Position numbers and translations under genes: made by a program. The notes under the pieces were generated by a model that saw nothing but the letters and a program-made list of their open reading frames with translations, was not told the origin of the DNA and searched no databases. Below are positions 21,854 to 29,307 of a stretch of DNA of 39,039 nt, one piece after another; the first letter of the stretch is position 1; each line of letters starts with the position of its first letter. Source of the stretch: Trueperaceae bacterium (GTDB lineage Bacteria > Deinococcota > Deinococci > Deinococcales > Trueperaceae); assembly GCA_036381035.1 (NCBI GenBank), contig DASVDQ010000124.1, positions 1-39,039 on the forward strand. The letters run 5' to 3'.

Positions 21854-23421
21854 AGGCGGACCATCCGCAGCGTCTTGATCACGTCCTGGAGCGAGCGCAG
21901 ACGCTCGATGGTCTCCGGCTCCGGCGTGCTGTCGAGCGTGAGGACGAACATCGCCAGGCCGTCAGGCGACACGCGCGAGAGCTGCATGCTGTTGATGTTC
22001 ACGCCGTCCTCGCCCAGCACCGTGCCGACGCGCCCCACCGCCCCGGGGCGGTCGTAGTTCGTGCACACGAGCATCGTGCCCTCCGGCCTGATCTCGAGGG
22101 CGTAGCCGTCGATCGCCGTGATGCGCGGCCGCCCGGCGAGCACCGTCCCCGCCGCGCTCGACTCGCCGGCGGGCCCGCGCACCGTGGCCGTGACCTGCGT
22201 CGTGTAGCCGCGCCCGCGCGCGGCGCGCACCTTGGAGACGCGGATGTCGCGCTCCCTGGCGATCGAGGGGGCGTTGACGTAGGTGGGCTTCTGGTCCAGC
22301 ACCGGCTCGAGCAGGCCCTTGATCACGGCCGTGGCGATCGGGTCGGGGTCGATGGGGAACTCGCCGGCCAGCTCGACCTCGAGCTCGCGCACGCGCCCCC
22401 CGCCGAGCTGGCTGACGACGCGCCCGAGGACCTCCCCGAGCTCCAGGTGGTCGCCGAGGGCGGCCACGACCTGCGGCGCCAGCGCCGGCGCGTTGACCAC
22501 GCCACGAGAGTAGTCGCCCCGCAGCGCCATGACCGTGCGCTCGAGGATCTCGGTGCCGACGCGCCCCTGCGCCTCGACGGTGTTCGCGCCGAGGTGGGCG
22601 GTGAGCACGACGTCGTCGCGGTGCAGGAGCGGGTTGTCCGGGGTCGGCGGCTCGAGCGCGTAGACGTCGAGCCCGGCGGCGAAGACCTTGCCGCCCTCCA
22701 GCGCCTCGACGAGCGCGTCCTCCCTGATGATCCCGCCCCGCGCGGCGTTGACGACGACGGCGCCGTCGGGGAGGGCGGCGAGCTCCTCGCGGCCGATCAT
22801 CCCCTCGGTCTCCTCGGTGAGCGGCGTGTGGACGGTGAGGAAGTCGGAGCGCGCCAGCAGCGCGCGCAGGTCGTCGAACAGCTCGACCTTCAGCTCCTGG
22901 GCGCGGTGCGGCGAGACGTAGGGGTCGTAGGCCGCGACGCTCATGCCGAGGCCCTGGGCGCGCTTGGCGACCAGGGACCCGATGCGGCCGAGGCCCACGA
23001 TGCCGAGGCGCGCGTTCTTCAGCTCCCGTCCCAGGAAGGAGCGGTCCCAGCGGCCCGAGCGCACGAGCCTGTCCGACCGCGCCACGCCGCGGGCGGCCGC
23101 CAGCATCAGCGCCAGGGCGTGCTCGGCCGCCGAGACGTTGTTCGCCTCCGGAGCGTTGACGACGAGCACGCCGCGACGGCTGGCGGCCTCCATGTCGATG
23201 TTGTCGACGCCCACGCCGCCGCGTCCCACCACGCGGAGCCGCTCCGCCCTGTCGAGCAGCTCGGCGTCCACGCGGGTGCGGCTGCGGGTGATGATCGCGT
23301 CGTAGCCGCCCACGACCTCGAGCAGCTCGGCGCGCTCGATGCCGGGCCTGTAGTCGACCTCCACGTCGGCTCCGTCGACCTCACCGAGCTTGATGGAGTC
23401 GGTGACGAGTATGCGGGCCAT
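21850..23421 (-). CDS. serA: D-3-phosphoglycerate dehydrogenase SerA (long form with ACT domain)
   Basis: 523 residues, the long form. A substrate-binding and Rossmann domain pair covers 1-310: LGIVGLGRIGSLVAKRAQ for NAD, the catalytic Arg in NAARGGIIRED, the Glu in the YALEPPTPDNPL loop and the His in LTAHLGANT. An allosteric substrate-binding domain (about 320-445) and a C-terminal ACT domain (about 450-523, TNYDRPGAVGRVGTVLGEDG) follow, suggesting feedback by serine. The ATG at 23421 is chosen because MARILVTDS is the conserved N-terminus; the open frame runs further upstream without similarity. A TAACCT box lies 8 bases before the ATG. Two copies of a 32-base repeat lie further upstream. 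Confidence 0.95.
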   Translation of the reverse strand: MARILVTDSIKLGEVDGADVEVDYRPGIERAELLEVVGGYDAIITRSRTRVDAELLDRAERLRVVGRGGVGVDNIDMEAASRRGVLVVNAPEANNVSAAEHALALMLAAARGVARSDRLVRSGRWDRSFLGRELKNARLGIVGLGRIGSLVAKRAQGLGMSVAAYDPYVSPHRAQELKVELFDDLRALLARSDFLTVHTPLTEETEGMIGREELAALPDGAVVVNAARGGIIREDALVEALEGGKVFAAGLDVYALEPPTPDNPLLHRDDVVLTAHLGANTVEAQGRVGTEILERTVMALRGDYSRGVVNAPALAPQVVAALGDHLELGEVLGRVVSQLGGGRVRELEVELAGEFPIDPDPIATAVIKGLLEPVLDQKPTYVNAPSIARERDIRVSKVRAARGRGYTTQVTATVRGPAGESSAAGTVLAGRPRITAIDGYALEIRPEGTMLVCTNYDRPGAVGRVGTVLGEDGVNINSMQLSRVSPDGLAMFVLTLDSTPEPETIERLRSLQDVIKTLRMVRL

Positions 23422-23429
23422 GGCGCGAG

Positions 23430-23435
23430 AGGTTA
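23430..23435 (-). promoter_or_regulatory. -10 box for serA, leaderless arrangement
   Basis: On the minus strand TAACCT ends 8 bases before the ATG, with no ribosome binding site. If used, the repeats at 23475-23558 would lie upstream of the start point and act as DNA rather than as leader RNA. Confidence 0.35.
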
Positions 23436-23474
23436 CCACCGCGGGCCGGGGCGAAGGGCGGGGCCCGCCGTGGC

Positions 23475-23506
23475 CGAGCCCGCAGGTCCCTACGAGCTCC
23501 GCTCGG
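23475..23506. repeat. Direct repeat, copy 1, upstream of serA
   Basis: 32 bases starting CGAGCCCGCAGG and ending CCGCTCGG. Copy 2 (23527-23558) differs at one position. Each copy can fold: the ends (CGAGC and GCTCG) pair, and CGTAG and CTGCG on the minus strand pair around a GGAC loop. No further copy was noticed in the window. Confidence 0.8.
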
Positions 23507-23526
23507 GCGTCCACGCCAGACGACGG

Positions 23527-23558
23527 CGAGCCCGCAGGTCCCTACCAGCTCCGCTCGG
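23527..23558. repeat. Direct repeat, copy 2, upstream of serA
   Basis: Same 32-base unit as copy 1, 52 bases away, with C in place of G in TACCAGC. The outer stem is kept in both copies. The pair lies between serA and the 3' end of the lipoprotein gene, so it could be a serA control element, part of transcript end processing, or a dispersed genomic repeat. Confidence 0.8.
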
Positions 23559-23560
23559 AT

Positions 23561-23584
23561 CTCCCGGCCCGGTCGGTCCGGGAG
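23561..23584 (-). terminator. Hairpin after the WHy-domain lipoprotein gene
   Basis: CTCCCGG and CCGGGAG form a 7-bp stem around a 10-base loop, 12 bases after the lipoprotein stop. No T-run follows, as is common in high-GC genomes. Confidence 0.45.
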
Positions 23585-23596
23585 CCCGGGAGCTTC

Positions 23597-24517
23597 CTAG
23601 TGCACGAACCCGGTGACCGACCAGCCGCTCGGCACGGGGAACGAGTCCACGCCGAGGACGTCCATGAAGAGGTCGCCCTCGAGCCTCAGCAGCGTCGCGT
23701 AGCCGTCGATGGCCGACTCGAGCGCCGCCCTGGCGTCGTCGGACAGCTCGTCTGGCACCGGGTAGAAGAGCAGGTCGACGCGCGTGGTCTCCCCCGCGGC
23801 GATGGGCACGGGGCGCATGTCGTCGGTAGCCACCGGCCAGCCGCCGAGCACGAGGGTGAGGTCCTTGCCGTGCAGGAAGTAGCCGATGTCGCCCGGGTTG
23901 TTCGCGAGCAGGACGACCTGCGCCACGGGCACGCCGGTGTGCAGCTCGTAGACGCGGCTGGCCTCCTCGTCGAGGCGCAGCAGCGGCGCCTGCGCGGTGC
24001 GCCTCGCGAACGTCGAGCCCTCGAGCAGCAGCTTCTGCCTGGTCTCGAAGGCGTAGGAGGCCGAGCTGAAGCGCAGCGTGCCCTCGATCGCGAACCGCAG
24101 CGGCCTGTCGACGAAGGCCCGCGCGGCCGCCACGAACAGGTCGTTGCGGCCGGAGAGGTCGGTCGTGACCTGGAACGACACCGGCGCGGTGGCGTCCGGC
24201 TCGAGGTAGACGTCGGGCGCCAGCGCGCCGCGCACCGCCTGCCGGCCCTCGAGGAGCACGTTGTAGGCGATGGTCTCGAGCCGCACGGGGAACTTGTTCG
24301 GGTTGCGCACGAGCGCGCCGACGGTCATCTCCAGGACCGCGCCGGCGCCGGGAGGGTCGAAGCGCTCGATCGACGTCTGGCCGGGCACCAGCTCGAAGGT
24401 CGGCGGCAGGATGTCCTCGATCTGCTCGGTGCGCCTGATGTCGGTGCGCGGGGCGCACGAGGCGAGCACGGCCAGTGCCAGGGCCGCCGCCAACGTCGTG
24501 AGCGCCCTGCGGTCCAC
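23597..24517 (-). CDS. Lipoprotein with two WHy/LEA14-type domains
   Basis: 306 residues. The N-terminus is a lipoprotein signal with lipobox LASC (Cys at residue 21), followed by APRTD. Residues about 50-165 form a WHy domain of the LEA14 desiccation-related type (GALVRNPNKFPVRLETIAYN, then YLEPDATAPVSFQVTTDL). A second, weaker copy spans about 190-280 (VVLLANNPGDIGYFLHGKDL, then PIAAGETTRVDLLFYPVP). Such proteins are linked to dehydration and stress tolerance in plants and bacteria, but a molecular role is not established. GTG at 24517 follows a TAGACT box by 6 bases and has no ribosome binding site. The gene stands alone after a membrane protein gene. Confidence 0.85.
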   Translation of the reverse strand: MDRRALTTLAAALALAVLASCAPRTDIRRTEQIEDILPPTFELVPGQTSIERFDPPGAGAVLEMTVGALVRNPNKFPVRLETIAYNVLLEGRQAVRGALAPDVYLEPDATAPVSFQVTTDLSGRNDLFVAAARAFVDRPLRFAIEGTLRFSSASYAFETRQKLLLEGSTFARRTAQAPLLRLDEEASRVYELHTGVPVAQVVLLANNPGDIGYFLHGKDLTLVLGGWPVATDDMRPVPIAAGETTRVDLLFYPVPDELSDDARAALESAIDGYATLLRLEGDLFMDVLGVDSFPVPSGWSVTGFVH

Positions 24518-24523
24518 GGGCAG

Positions 24524-24529
24524 AGTCTA
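24524..24529 (-). promoter_or_regulatory. -10 box for the lipoprotein gene, overlapping the upstream stop codon
   Basis: TAGACT on the minus strand ends 6 bases before the GTG. Its first three bases are also the TAG stop of the upstream membrane protein gene (24527-24529), so one trinucleotide serves both purposes. Confidence 0.5.
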
Positions 24530-24997
24530 CCAGCGGCGCTGCTCCGCCGCTCGGGGCGCGAAGGGCAGCAGCAGGCAGACGACGAGCACGACCGCGCCGA
24601 AGAAGAAGAACACGCCGAAGCTCGTGAGCGGCAGACGCCCGGCCGCCGCGGTGAGCGAGACCGCCCGCTCGAAGAGCAGGAACGGCAGGAAGGTGTAGAC
24701 GACGCCGGTGATGCCGGGCATGAGCGCCGCCAGCAGCGGGCGCCCGCCCGTCCAGCGGTAGGCGAGCGCGGCGCCGCCCGCCGCGAGGAGCGCGCCGGCG
24801 GCGAGGAACGTCAGCGTCGCGGCCGTGCCGACGCCCTCTGACCAGCCGCCGCGGGCGGCGACGAGCGCGTGGACGAGCAGCGGCAGGTGCGCGAGCGCGG
24901 CCAGGGTCGGGAAGCGTCCCCGCCCGAGCACTACGCGCAGCACGAGGCCGACCCCCAGGCCGACGATCACGGCCAGGGCGAGCAGGCGCACGAGCAT
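24527..24997 (-). CDS. Small membrane protein of unknown function
   Basis: 156 residues with four hydrophobic segments: LLALAVIVGLGVGLVLRVVL at the N-terminus, a second around ATLTFLAAGALLAAGGAAL, a third around LMPGITGVVYTFLPFLLF and a fourth around FGVFFFFGAVVLVVCLLLPF. I do not recognise the family. The ATG at 24997 overlaps the recG stop (TGATG) and has GGAGG 7 bases upstream; a GTG one codon earlier (25000) is an alternative. The gene is probably coupled to recG, but a functional link is not evident. Confidence 0.7.
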   Translation of the reverse strand: MLVRLLALAVIVGLGVGLVLRVVLGRGRFPTLAALAHLPLLVHALVAARGGWSEGVGTAATLTFLAAGALLAAGGAALAYRWTGGRPLLAALMPGITGVVYTFLPFLLFERAVSLTAAAGRLPLTSFGVFFFFGAVVLVVCLLLPFAPRAAEQRRW

Positions 24998-27108
24998 CAC
25001 ATCACCTCCCTGACCATCACGGCGCGGCTGCGGCGGGACAGCTCCTCGCGCAGCCTGGCGGCCCAGGCGGCGCGGAGGTCCGGGTCGGCCCCCAATATCG
25101 CCTGCGCCAGCTCGCGCGCCTGTTCGATGACCTCGCCGTCGGTGACCAGGTCGCCGACGGCCAGCTCCGGCAGACCGGACTGCCTGGTGCCGCGCAGGTC
25201 GCCCGGCCCCCGCAGCTTGAGGTCGAGCTCGGCGATCGTGAAGCCGTCGGCGTGCTTCACCAGCGCCTCGAGGCGCCGGCGCGTCTTCCTGGTGGCGTCG
25301 CCCGCGACGAGCAGGCAGAAGCTCTCGTGCGCGCCGCGGCCCACGCGCCCGCGGAGCTGGTGGAGCTGCGACAGGCCGAAGCGCTCGGCGTTCTCCACGA
25401 CCATCACGGTCGCGTTGGGCACGTCGACGCCGACCTCGATCACGGTCGTCGAGACGAGGACGTCGGCCTCGCGCGCCCTGAACCTGTCCATCACGGCGTC
25501 CTTCTCGGCCTGCGGCATGCGGCCGTGCAGCATCTCCACCCGCACCCTCTCCGGCAGCACCTGCCTGAGGTCCTCGAAGAGCCTCGTCGTCGCCAGCACC
25601 TCGTCGAGGGCCTCGCTCTCCTCGATCAGCGGCGTGACCACGTAGGCCTGCCTGCCCTGCGCGACCTGCGAGGTCACGAAGCGGTAGACGTCGCCGCGCC
25701 TGTTCGCGCTCACCAGGCGCGTCGTCACGGGCGTGCGGCCGGGCGGCAGCTCGTCGATGACGGTGAGGTCGAGGTCGCCGTAGAGCGTCAGGGCCAGCGA
25801 CCGGGGTATCGGGGTGGCCGACATCACGAGCACGTCGGGCACCCCCTGCACCAGCGCGCGGCGCTGCGCCACGCCGAAGCGGTGCTCCTCGTCGATGACG
25901 GCCAGCCCCAGGTCCCTGAACTCGACGCCCTCCTGGATCAGCGCGTGCGTCCCGACCACCACGTCGGTGTCTCCGGAGCGCAGGCGCGACCTCACGCCGG
26001 CGCGCTCGCCGGCGGTCATCGCCCCGGTGAGGAGCTCGGTGCGCACGCCCAGCGGGAAGAGGTAGCGCTGCAGGTTCGCGTGGTGCTGGCGCGCCAGGAT
26101 CTCGGTGGGCGCCATCAGCGCGGCCTGGCGCCCGCCGCGCACGGCCACGTACATCGCGGCGGCGGCGACGGCCGTCTTGCCGGAGCCGACGTCGCCCTGC
26201 AGGAGACGCGCCATCTGGCGGGGGGCCGCCATGTCGGCGAGGACCTCGCTCAGGGCCCGCCGCTGCGCGCCGGTCATCTCGAACGGCAGCACCGACTCGA
26301 AGCGCTCGAGGTCCTCCGGCGCGGCCGGCTGGCTCTTGCCGAGGCGCGTGGGGTCACGGCTCCTCAGCACGGCCAGCTCGAAGAAGAGGAAGTCGTCGAA
26401 CTTCAGCCGCCGCATCGCCCTCTGCAGGGCCCTCTCGTCCTCGGGGAAGTGGGCCGCGCGCCAGGCCACGTCGAGCGGCACGAGGTCGTAGCGCTCGAGC
26501 CAGCTCCGCGGCAGGTGGTCTGGCAAGGTGGGCAGCGCCTCGAGGAGGCGCATCACGGCGCGCCGCACGTAGGCCTGGCTCGTGGCCTGGTCCGTCCGGT
26601 AGACGCCGACGATGCGGCCGAACGACAGCGAGGCCTCGTCGTCGTCGACCTCGAAGCCGGTCACGTTGAGCTCCAGGCGGCCGCCCTGGCGCCTGACGCG
26701 GCCGCTGAGGACGAGGTCGAGGCCCGGGTAGAGCTGCTTCTCGAGCCAGGGCTGGTTGAACCAGACGGCGGTGAAGCGCTGACCTGAGGTCCCCTGGAGG
26801 TAGGCGCGCAGCACGTGCAGCCCGCGGCGGCTCCTGGTGGCGCTGCGGCTCAGCACGCGCCCGGTGACGGTGGCGTTCTGGCCGTCCTCGAGGGAGGCGA
26901 GGCTGGGCAGGACGCGGCGGTCCTCGTAGCGCCGCGGCAGGTACGTGAGGAGGTCGCGGTAGGTCTTGACCCCCATGTCGCCGAGCTTCTTCGGCGCCTG
27001 GGCGCCGATGTCGACGAGCCTGGAGGCCAGCGGCTCGTCGAGGCGGTCAGCCGTCAGCGCCCCCGCGACACGGGGGGAGGGCTTCCCGCTGCCGCCGCCG
27101 CTCCTCAC
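24997..27108 (-). CDS. recG: ATP-dependent DNA helicase RecG
   Basis: 703 residues, normal length. The wedge (OB) domain covers about 70-165. The helicase motor has motif I LLQGDVGSGKTAVAAAA, APTEILARQHH (Ia), VIDEEHRFG (II, DEEH), MSATPIPRSLALTLYG (III), and TTVIEVGVDVPNA and QLRGRVGRG (V, VI), followed by the RecG C-terminal hook (LKLRGPGDLRGTRQSGLPEL). RecG remodels stalled forks and recombination intermediates. The GTG at 27108 lies 6 bases after a TACACT box and lacks a Shine-Dalgarno, so the mRNA is probably leaderless; the N-terminal ~25 residues are poorly conserved, leaving the exact start open. Confidence 0.96.
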   Translation of the reverse strand: MRSGGGSGKPSPRVAGALTADRLDEPLASRLVDIGAQAPKKLGDMGVKTYRDLLTYLPRRYEDRRVLPSLASLEDGQNATVTGRVLSRSATRSRRGLHVLRAYLQGTSGQRFTAVWFNQPWLEKQLYPGLDLVLSGRVRRQGGRLELNVTGFEVDDDEASLSFGRIVGVYRTDQATSQAYVRRAVMRLLEALPTLPDHLPRSWLERYDLVPLDVAWRAAHFPEDERALQRAMRRLKFDDFLFFELAVLRSRDPTRLGKSQPAAPEDLERFESVLPFEMTGAQRRALSEVLADMAAPRQMARLLQGDVGSGKTAVAAAAMYVAVRGGRQAALMAPTEILARQHHANLQRYLFPLGVRTELLTGAMTAGERAGVRSRLRSGDTDVVVGTHALIQEGVEFRDLGLAVIDEEHRFGVAQRRALVQGVPDVLVMSATPIPRSLALTLYGDLDLTVIDELPPGRTPVTTRLVSANRRGDVYRFVTSQVAQGRQAYVVTPLIEESEALDEVLATTRLFEDLRQVLPERVRVEMLHGRMPQAEKDAVMDRFRAREADVLVSTTVIEVGVDVPNATVMVVENAERFGLSQLHQLRGRVGRGAHESFCLLVAGDATRKTRRRLEALVKHADGFTIAELDLKLRGPGDLRGTRQSGLPELAVGDLVTDGEVIEQARELAQAILGADPDLRAAWAARLREELSRRSRAVMVREVM

Positions 27109-27114
27109 GTGAAG

Positions 27115-27120
27115 AGTGTA
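27115..27120 (-). promoter_or_regulatory. -10 box for recG, leaderless arrangement
   Basis: On the minus strand TACACT ends 6 bases before the GTG. It sits in the 132-base divergent region shared with the amino-acid binding protein gene. Confidence 0.5.
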
Positions 27121-27135
27121 CTAAGGCCGCCTCCG

Positions 27136-27165
27136 TTGCCTGTGCCTCCGGCGCTTCGCTATGCT
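27136..27165 (+). promoter_or_regulatory. Promoter of the amino-acid binding protein gene
   Basis: TTGCCT (27136-27141) and TATGCT (27160-27165) are 18 bases apart, a sound -35/-10 pair. About 70 bases of leader follow, ending in GGAGAGAGACC before the ATG, a conventional Shine-Dalgarno. Confidence 0.6.
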
Positions 27166-27240
27166 CCACTGCGACGTCCGCCGGCCCAGGCGCGAGCACG
27201 CGAGCGCCAGCCGCTGCCGGCGGAGCCCGGGAGAGAGACC

Positions 27241-27990
27241 ATGAGGAGAGCTGTGATCGTGATCGCGGCGCTGGCCGCAGCGGCCTTCGCCTCGGCCCAG
27301 GACCTAGGAGGCCGCACGTTGGTCGTCGGGTCCGACACCACCTACCCGCCGTTCGAGACCGTCGACGAGTCCGGCACGATCGTCGGCTTCGACGTCGACG
27401 TCGTGACCGCGATCTGCGAGCGCATCAACTGCGTGGCGCAGTTCCAGACGACGGCGTGGGACGGCATCTTCCCCGCCCTGGCCCAGGGCGAGTTCGACAT
27501 GGTCGCCTCCGGCGTCTCGATCACGCCGGAGCGCGACGAGATCGTCGACTTCTCCGATCCCTACCTGGTCGTGAACCAGGCCATCACGGTGCGCGTCGAG
27601 GACGCCGACCTCACCGTCGAGGACTTCTCGGGCGACGACAGCGACCTCGTGCTCGGCGCCCAGCTCGGCACCACCAACGCCCAGCTCGGCGAGGAGCTCG
27701 TCGGCGCCGACCGCCTGCGCCTCTACGACACCTTCAACTCCGCCGTCCAGGCGCTCCTCAACGGCGACGTCGACGGCGTGATCATCGACGGCGTCACGGC
27801 CGACGCCTTCGCGCAGCAGTACGCGGGCGACCTCGTCGTGAACATCCGCGGCCTGTCCAGCGACCCGCTCGGCCTCGTCTTCCCCGAGGGCGACCCGCTC
27901 GTCGACGACTTCAACGCCGGCCTCGAGATGATCAAGGCCGACGGCACGCTCGACGACCTGATCGAGAAGTGGTTCGGCGGCGAGGAGTGA
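27241..27990 (+). CDS. Amino-acid ABC transporter substrate-binding protein
   Basis: 249 residues. A signal peptide of about 19 residues (AAFASAQ) precedes a family 3 periplasmic binding protein. The signatures are LVVGSDTTYPPFETVDESG, GFDVDVVTAICERI, WDGIFPALAQGEFDMVASGV and FSDPYLVVNQAITVR, with GTTNAQ and DGVIIDG in the second lobe. These proteins bind polar amino acids outside the inner membrane. A GGAGAG site lies 6 bases before the ATG. The permease follows after a double hairpin; no ATPase gene is in the window, so the transporter either borrows one or has it elsewhere. Confidence 0.93.
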   Translation: MRRAVIVIAALAAAAFASAQDLGGRTLVVGSDTTYPPFETVDESGTIVGFDVDVVTAICERINCVAQFQTTAWDGIFPALAQGEFDMVASGVSITPERDEIVDFSDPYLVVNQAITVRVEDADLTVEDFSGDDSDLVLGAQLGTTNAQLGEELVGADRLRLYDTFNSAVQALLNGDVDGVIIDGVTADAFAQQYAGDLVVNIRGLSSDPLGLVFPEGDPLVDDFNAGLEMIKADGTLDDLIEKWFGGEE

Positions 27991-27993
27991 GCT

Positions 27994-28012
27994 GAGGCTC
28001 GGTGCGAGCCTC
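27994..28012 (+). terminator. First of two hairpins after the binding protein gene
   Basis: GAGGCTCG and CGAGCCTC form a perfect 8-bp stem around GTG, 3 bases after the stop. It may protect the transcript end or pause polymerase. Confidence 0.5.
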
Positions 28013-28017
28013 GAGGA

Positions 28018-28044
28018 GAGGGGCCGGCCCAGCGCCGGCCCCTC
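28018..28044 (+). terminator. Strong GC-rich terminator hairpin
   Basis: An 11-bp perfect stem (28018-28028 with 28034-28044) with a CCAGC loop, followed by GTCGTTCT. Together with the first hairpin it should reduce read-through into the permease. Confidence 0.7.
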
Positions 28045-28092
28045 GTCGTTCTGGGCCGGCCGCCAGGCGGGGCGCGACGCCCCGCCGCGCGT

Positions 28093-28098
28093 TAGCCT
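28093..28098 (+). promoter_or_regulatory. -10 box for the permease gene
   Basis: TAGCCT ends 9 bases before the GTG at 28108 and directly abuts an in-frame GTG at 28099, which makes the later start more likely. Confidence 0.4.
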
Positions 28099-28107
28099 GT
28101 GGCGACT

Positions 28108-29307
28108 GTGAGCCGTAACCAGCCGTCGGCGCGGCCCGCCGGCCGCCCGCTCGGGCGCGTGCGTCCGAGCAACATCGTCCTCCTGGCGCTGCTGCCGCTC
28201 GTCGTCTACCTCTTCGCGAGCGACGCGGACTACCAGGACGCGCTGACCTTCCTGCTCCCCGGCCTGCGGTACACGATCTCGGTGACGCTGCTGGGCTACG
28301 GCCTCGCGGCGGTGCTGGGCCTGTCCCTGGCGCTGCTGCTCCTGCTGAAGCCCGGCAAGCGCACCCTGCCGACCTTCTTCGTCGTCGCCTGCGTAGGGCT
28401 CGTCGTCGGCACGGCGCTGCTGTTCACGCCGAAGACCCAGCTGGTCCTCGCCGGGGCGGCCGAGGGGCGCGTGGCGATCGTCCGCGGCACGCCCGCGCGC
28501 ATCGCCGAACAGGTGCAGGAGGGGACGTTCGCGGAGGGGGCCCAGGAGCGCCGGTTCCTCAGCGCGCTGGACACGTCGGCGGCGCTCGCCTACCTGGAGG
28601 AGGGGCGCGTGACGGCCGTCCTGCTGCCCCCGGACGAGGTCCCGGCGGAGCTGCCGGAGCTGTGGCGCTTCACGTTCCTGCCCGACGCCGCCCGCAACCC
28701 GGCGTTCCTCGCCATCGGCATGGGCGTGGCGTTCCTGCTCCTCGGCTTCGCGGGGTGGCAGACGGGCCACCACCCCCTAAGCGTGTTCGCCGAGGTGTAC
28801 GTCGACCTCATCCGCGGCGTGCCCATGCTCGTCGTCGTGCTGTTCATCGGCTTCGTGATCCCCGGCGCGCTGCGCGACCTCACCGGCGGGAGGATCGTGA
28901 TCCGCGACGACCTGCTCCGCGGCGTGCTGGCCATCGCGATCGGTTACGCCGCGTACATGGCCGAGATCTTCCGCGCCGGCATCGAGGCGATACCCAAGGG
29001 CCAGATCGAGGCCGCCCGCAGCCTCGGCCTCACGGCGGCGCAGACCGCGCGCTTCGTGACGCTGCCGCAGGCGATACGCATCGTCCTGCCGCCGCTGGGC
29101 AACGAGTTCATCGCGATGCTCAAGGACACGGCCCTCCTGTCGGTGATCGGCGTGGGCGACGTGACGCAGAAGGCCCGCGAGTTCGGGGCGGCGACGCTGA
29201 ACCTCTTCCCGCCCTACAACAGCGCCGCGGTGGTCTACATCGCGCTCACCCTGGCCGCCTCCAGCCTGCTGAAGTCGCTCGAGAGGCGCGCGGCGTGGAC
29301 GCGCTGA
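28108..29307 (+). CDS. Amino-acid ABC transporter permease with an inserted membrane-anchored domain
   Basis: 399 residues, much longer than the ~220-residue HisM/GlnP norm. Segments at about 22-38 and 54-80 begin the fold. Then an extra segment (88-106), a ~90-residue soluble region (107-198, VAIVRGTPARIAEQVQ, LSALDTSAALAYLEEGRVTA) and another segment (199-217) interrupt it. The core resumes with VYVDLIRGVPMLVVVLFIGF, and the EAA loop (EAARSLGLTAAQTARFVTLP) ends normally with LPPLGNEFIAMLKDTALLSV. The insert looks like part of a binding-protein lobe. The likely start is GTG 28108; 28099 is possible. The gene overlaps alr by 13 bases. Confidence 0.88.
   Translation: MSRNQPSARPAGRPLGRVRPSNIVLLALLPLVVYLFASDADYQDALTFLLPGLRYTISVTLLGYGLAAVLGLSLALLLLLKPGKRTLPTFFVVACVGLVVGTALLFTPKTQLVLAGAAEGRVAIVRGTPARIAEQVQEGTFAEGAQERRFLSALDTSAALAYLEEGRVTAVLLPPDEVPAELPELWRFTFLPDAARNPAFLAIGMGVAFLLLGFAGWQTGHHPLSVFAEVYVDLIRGVPMLVVVLFIGFVIPGALRDLTGGRIVIRDDLLRGVLAIAIGYAAYMAEIFRAGIEAIPKGQIEAARSLGLTAAQTARFVTLPQAIRIVLPPLGNEFIAMLKDTALLSVIGVGDVTQKAREFGAATLNLFPPYNSAAVVYIALTLAASSLLKSLERRAAWTR

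Noticed and set aside
23422-23596. T-box riboswitch before serA
   Set aside because: The repeats contain GGTAGGGACC, loosely like part of a T-box, but the T-box sequence and a specifier hairpin are not found, and the element occurs twice.
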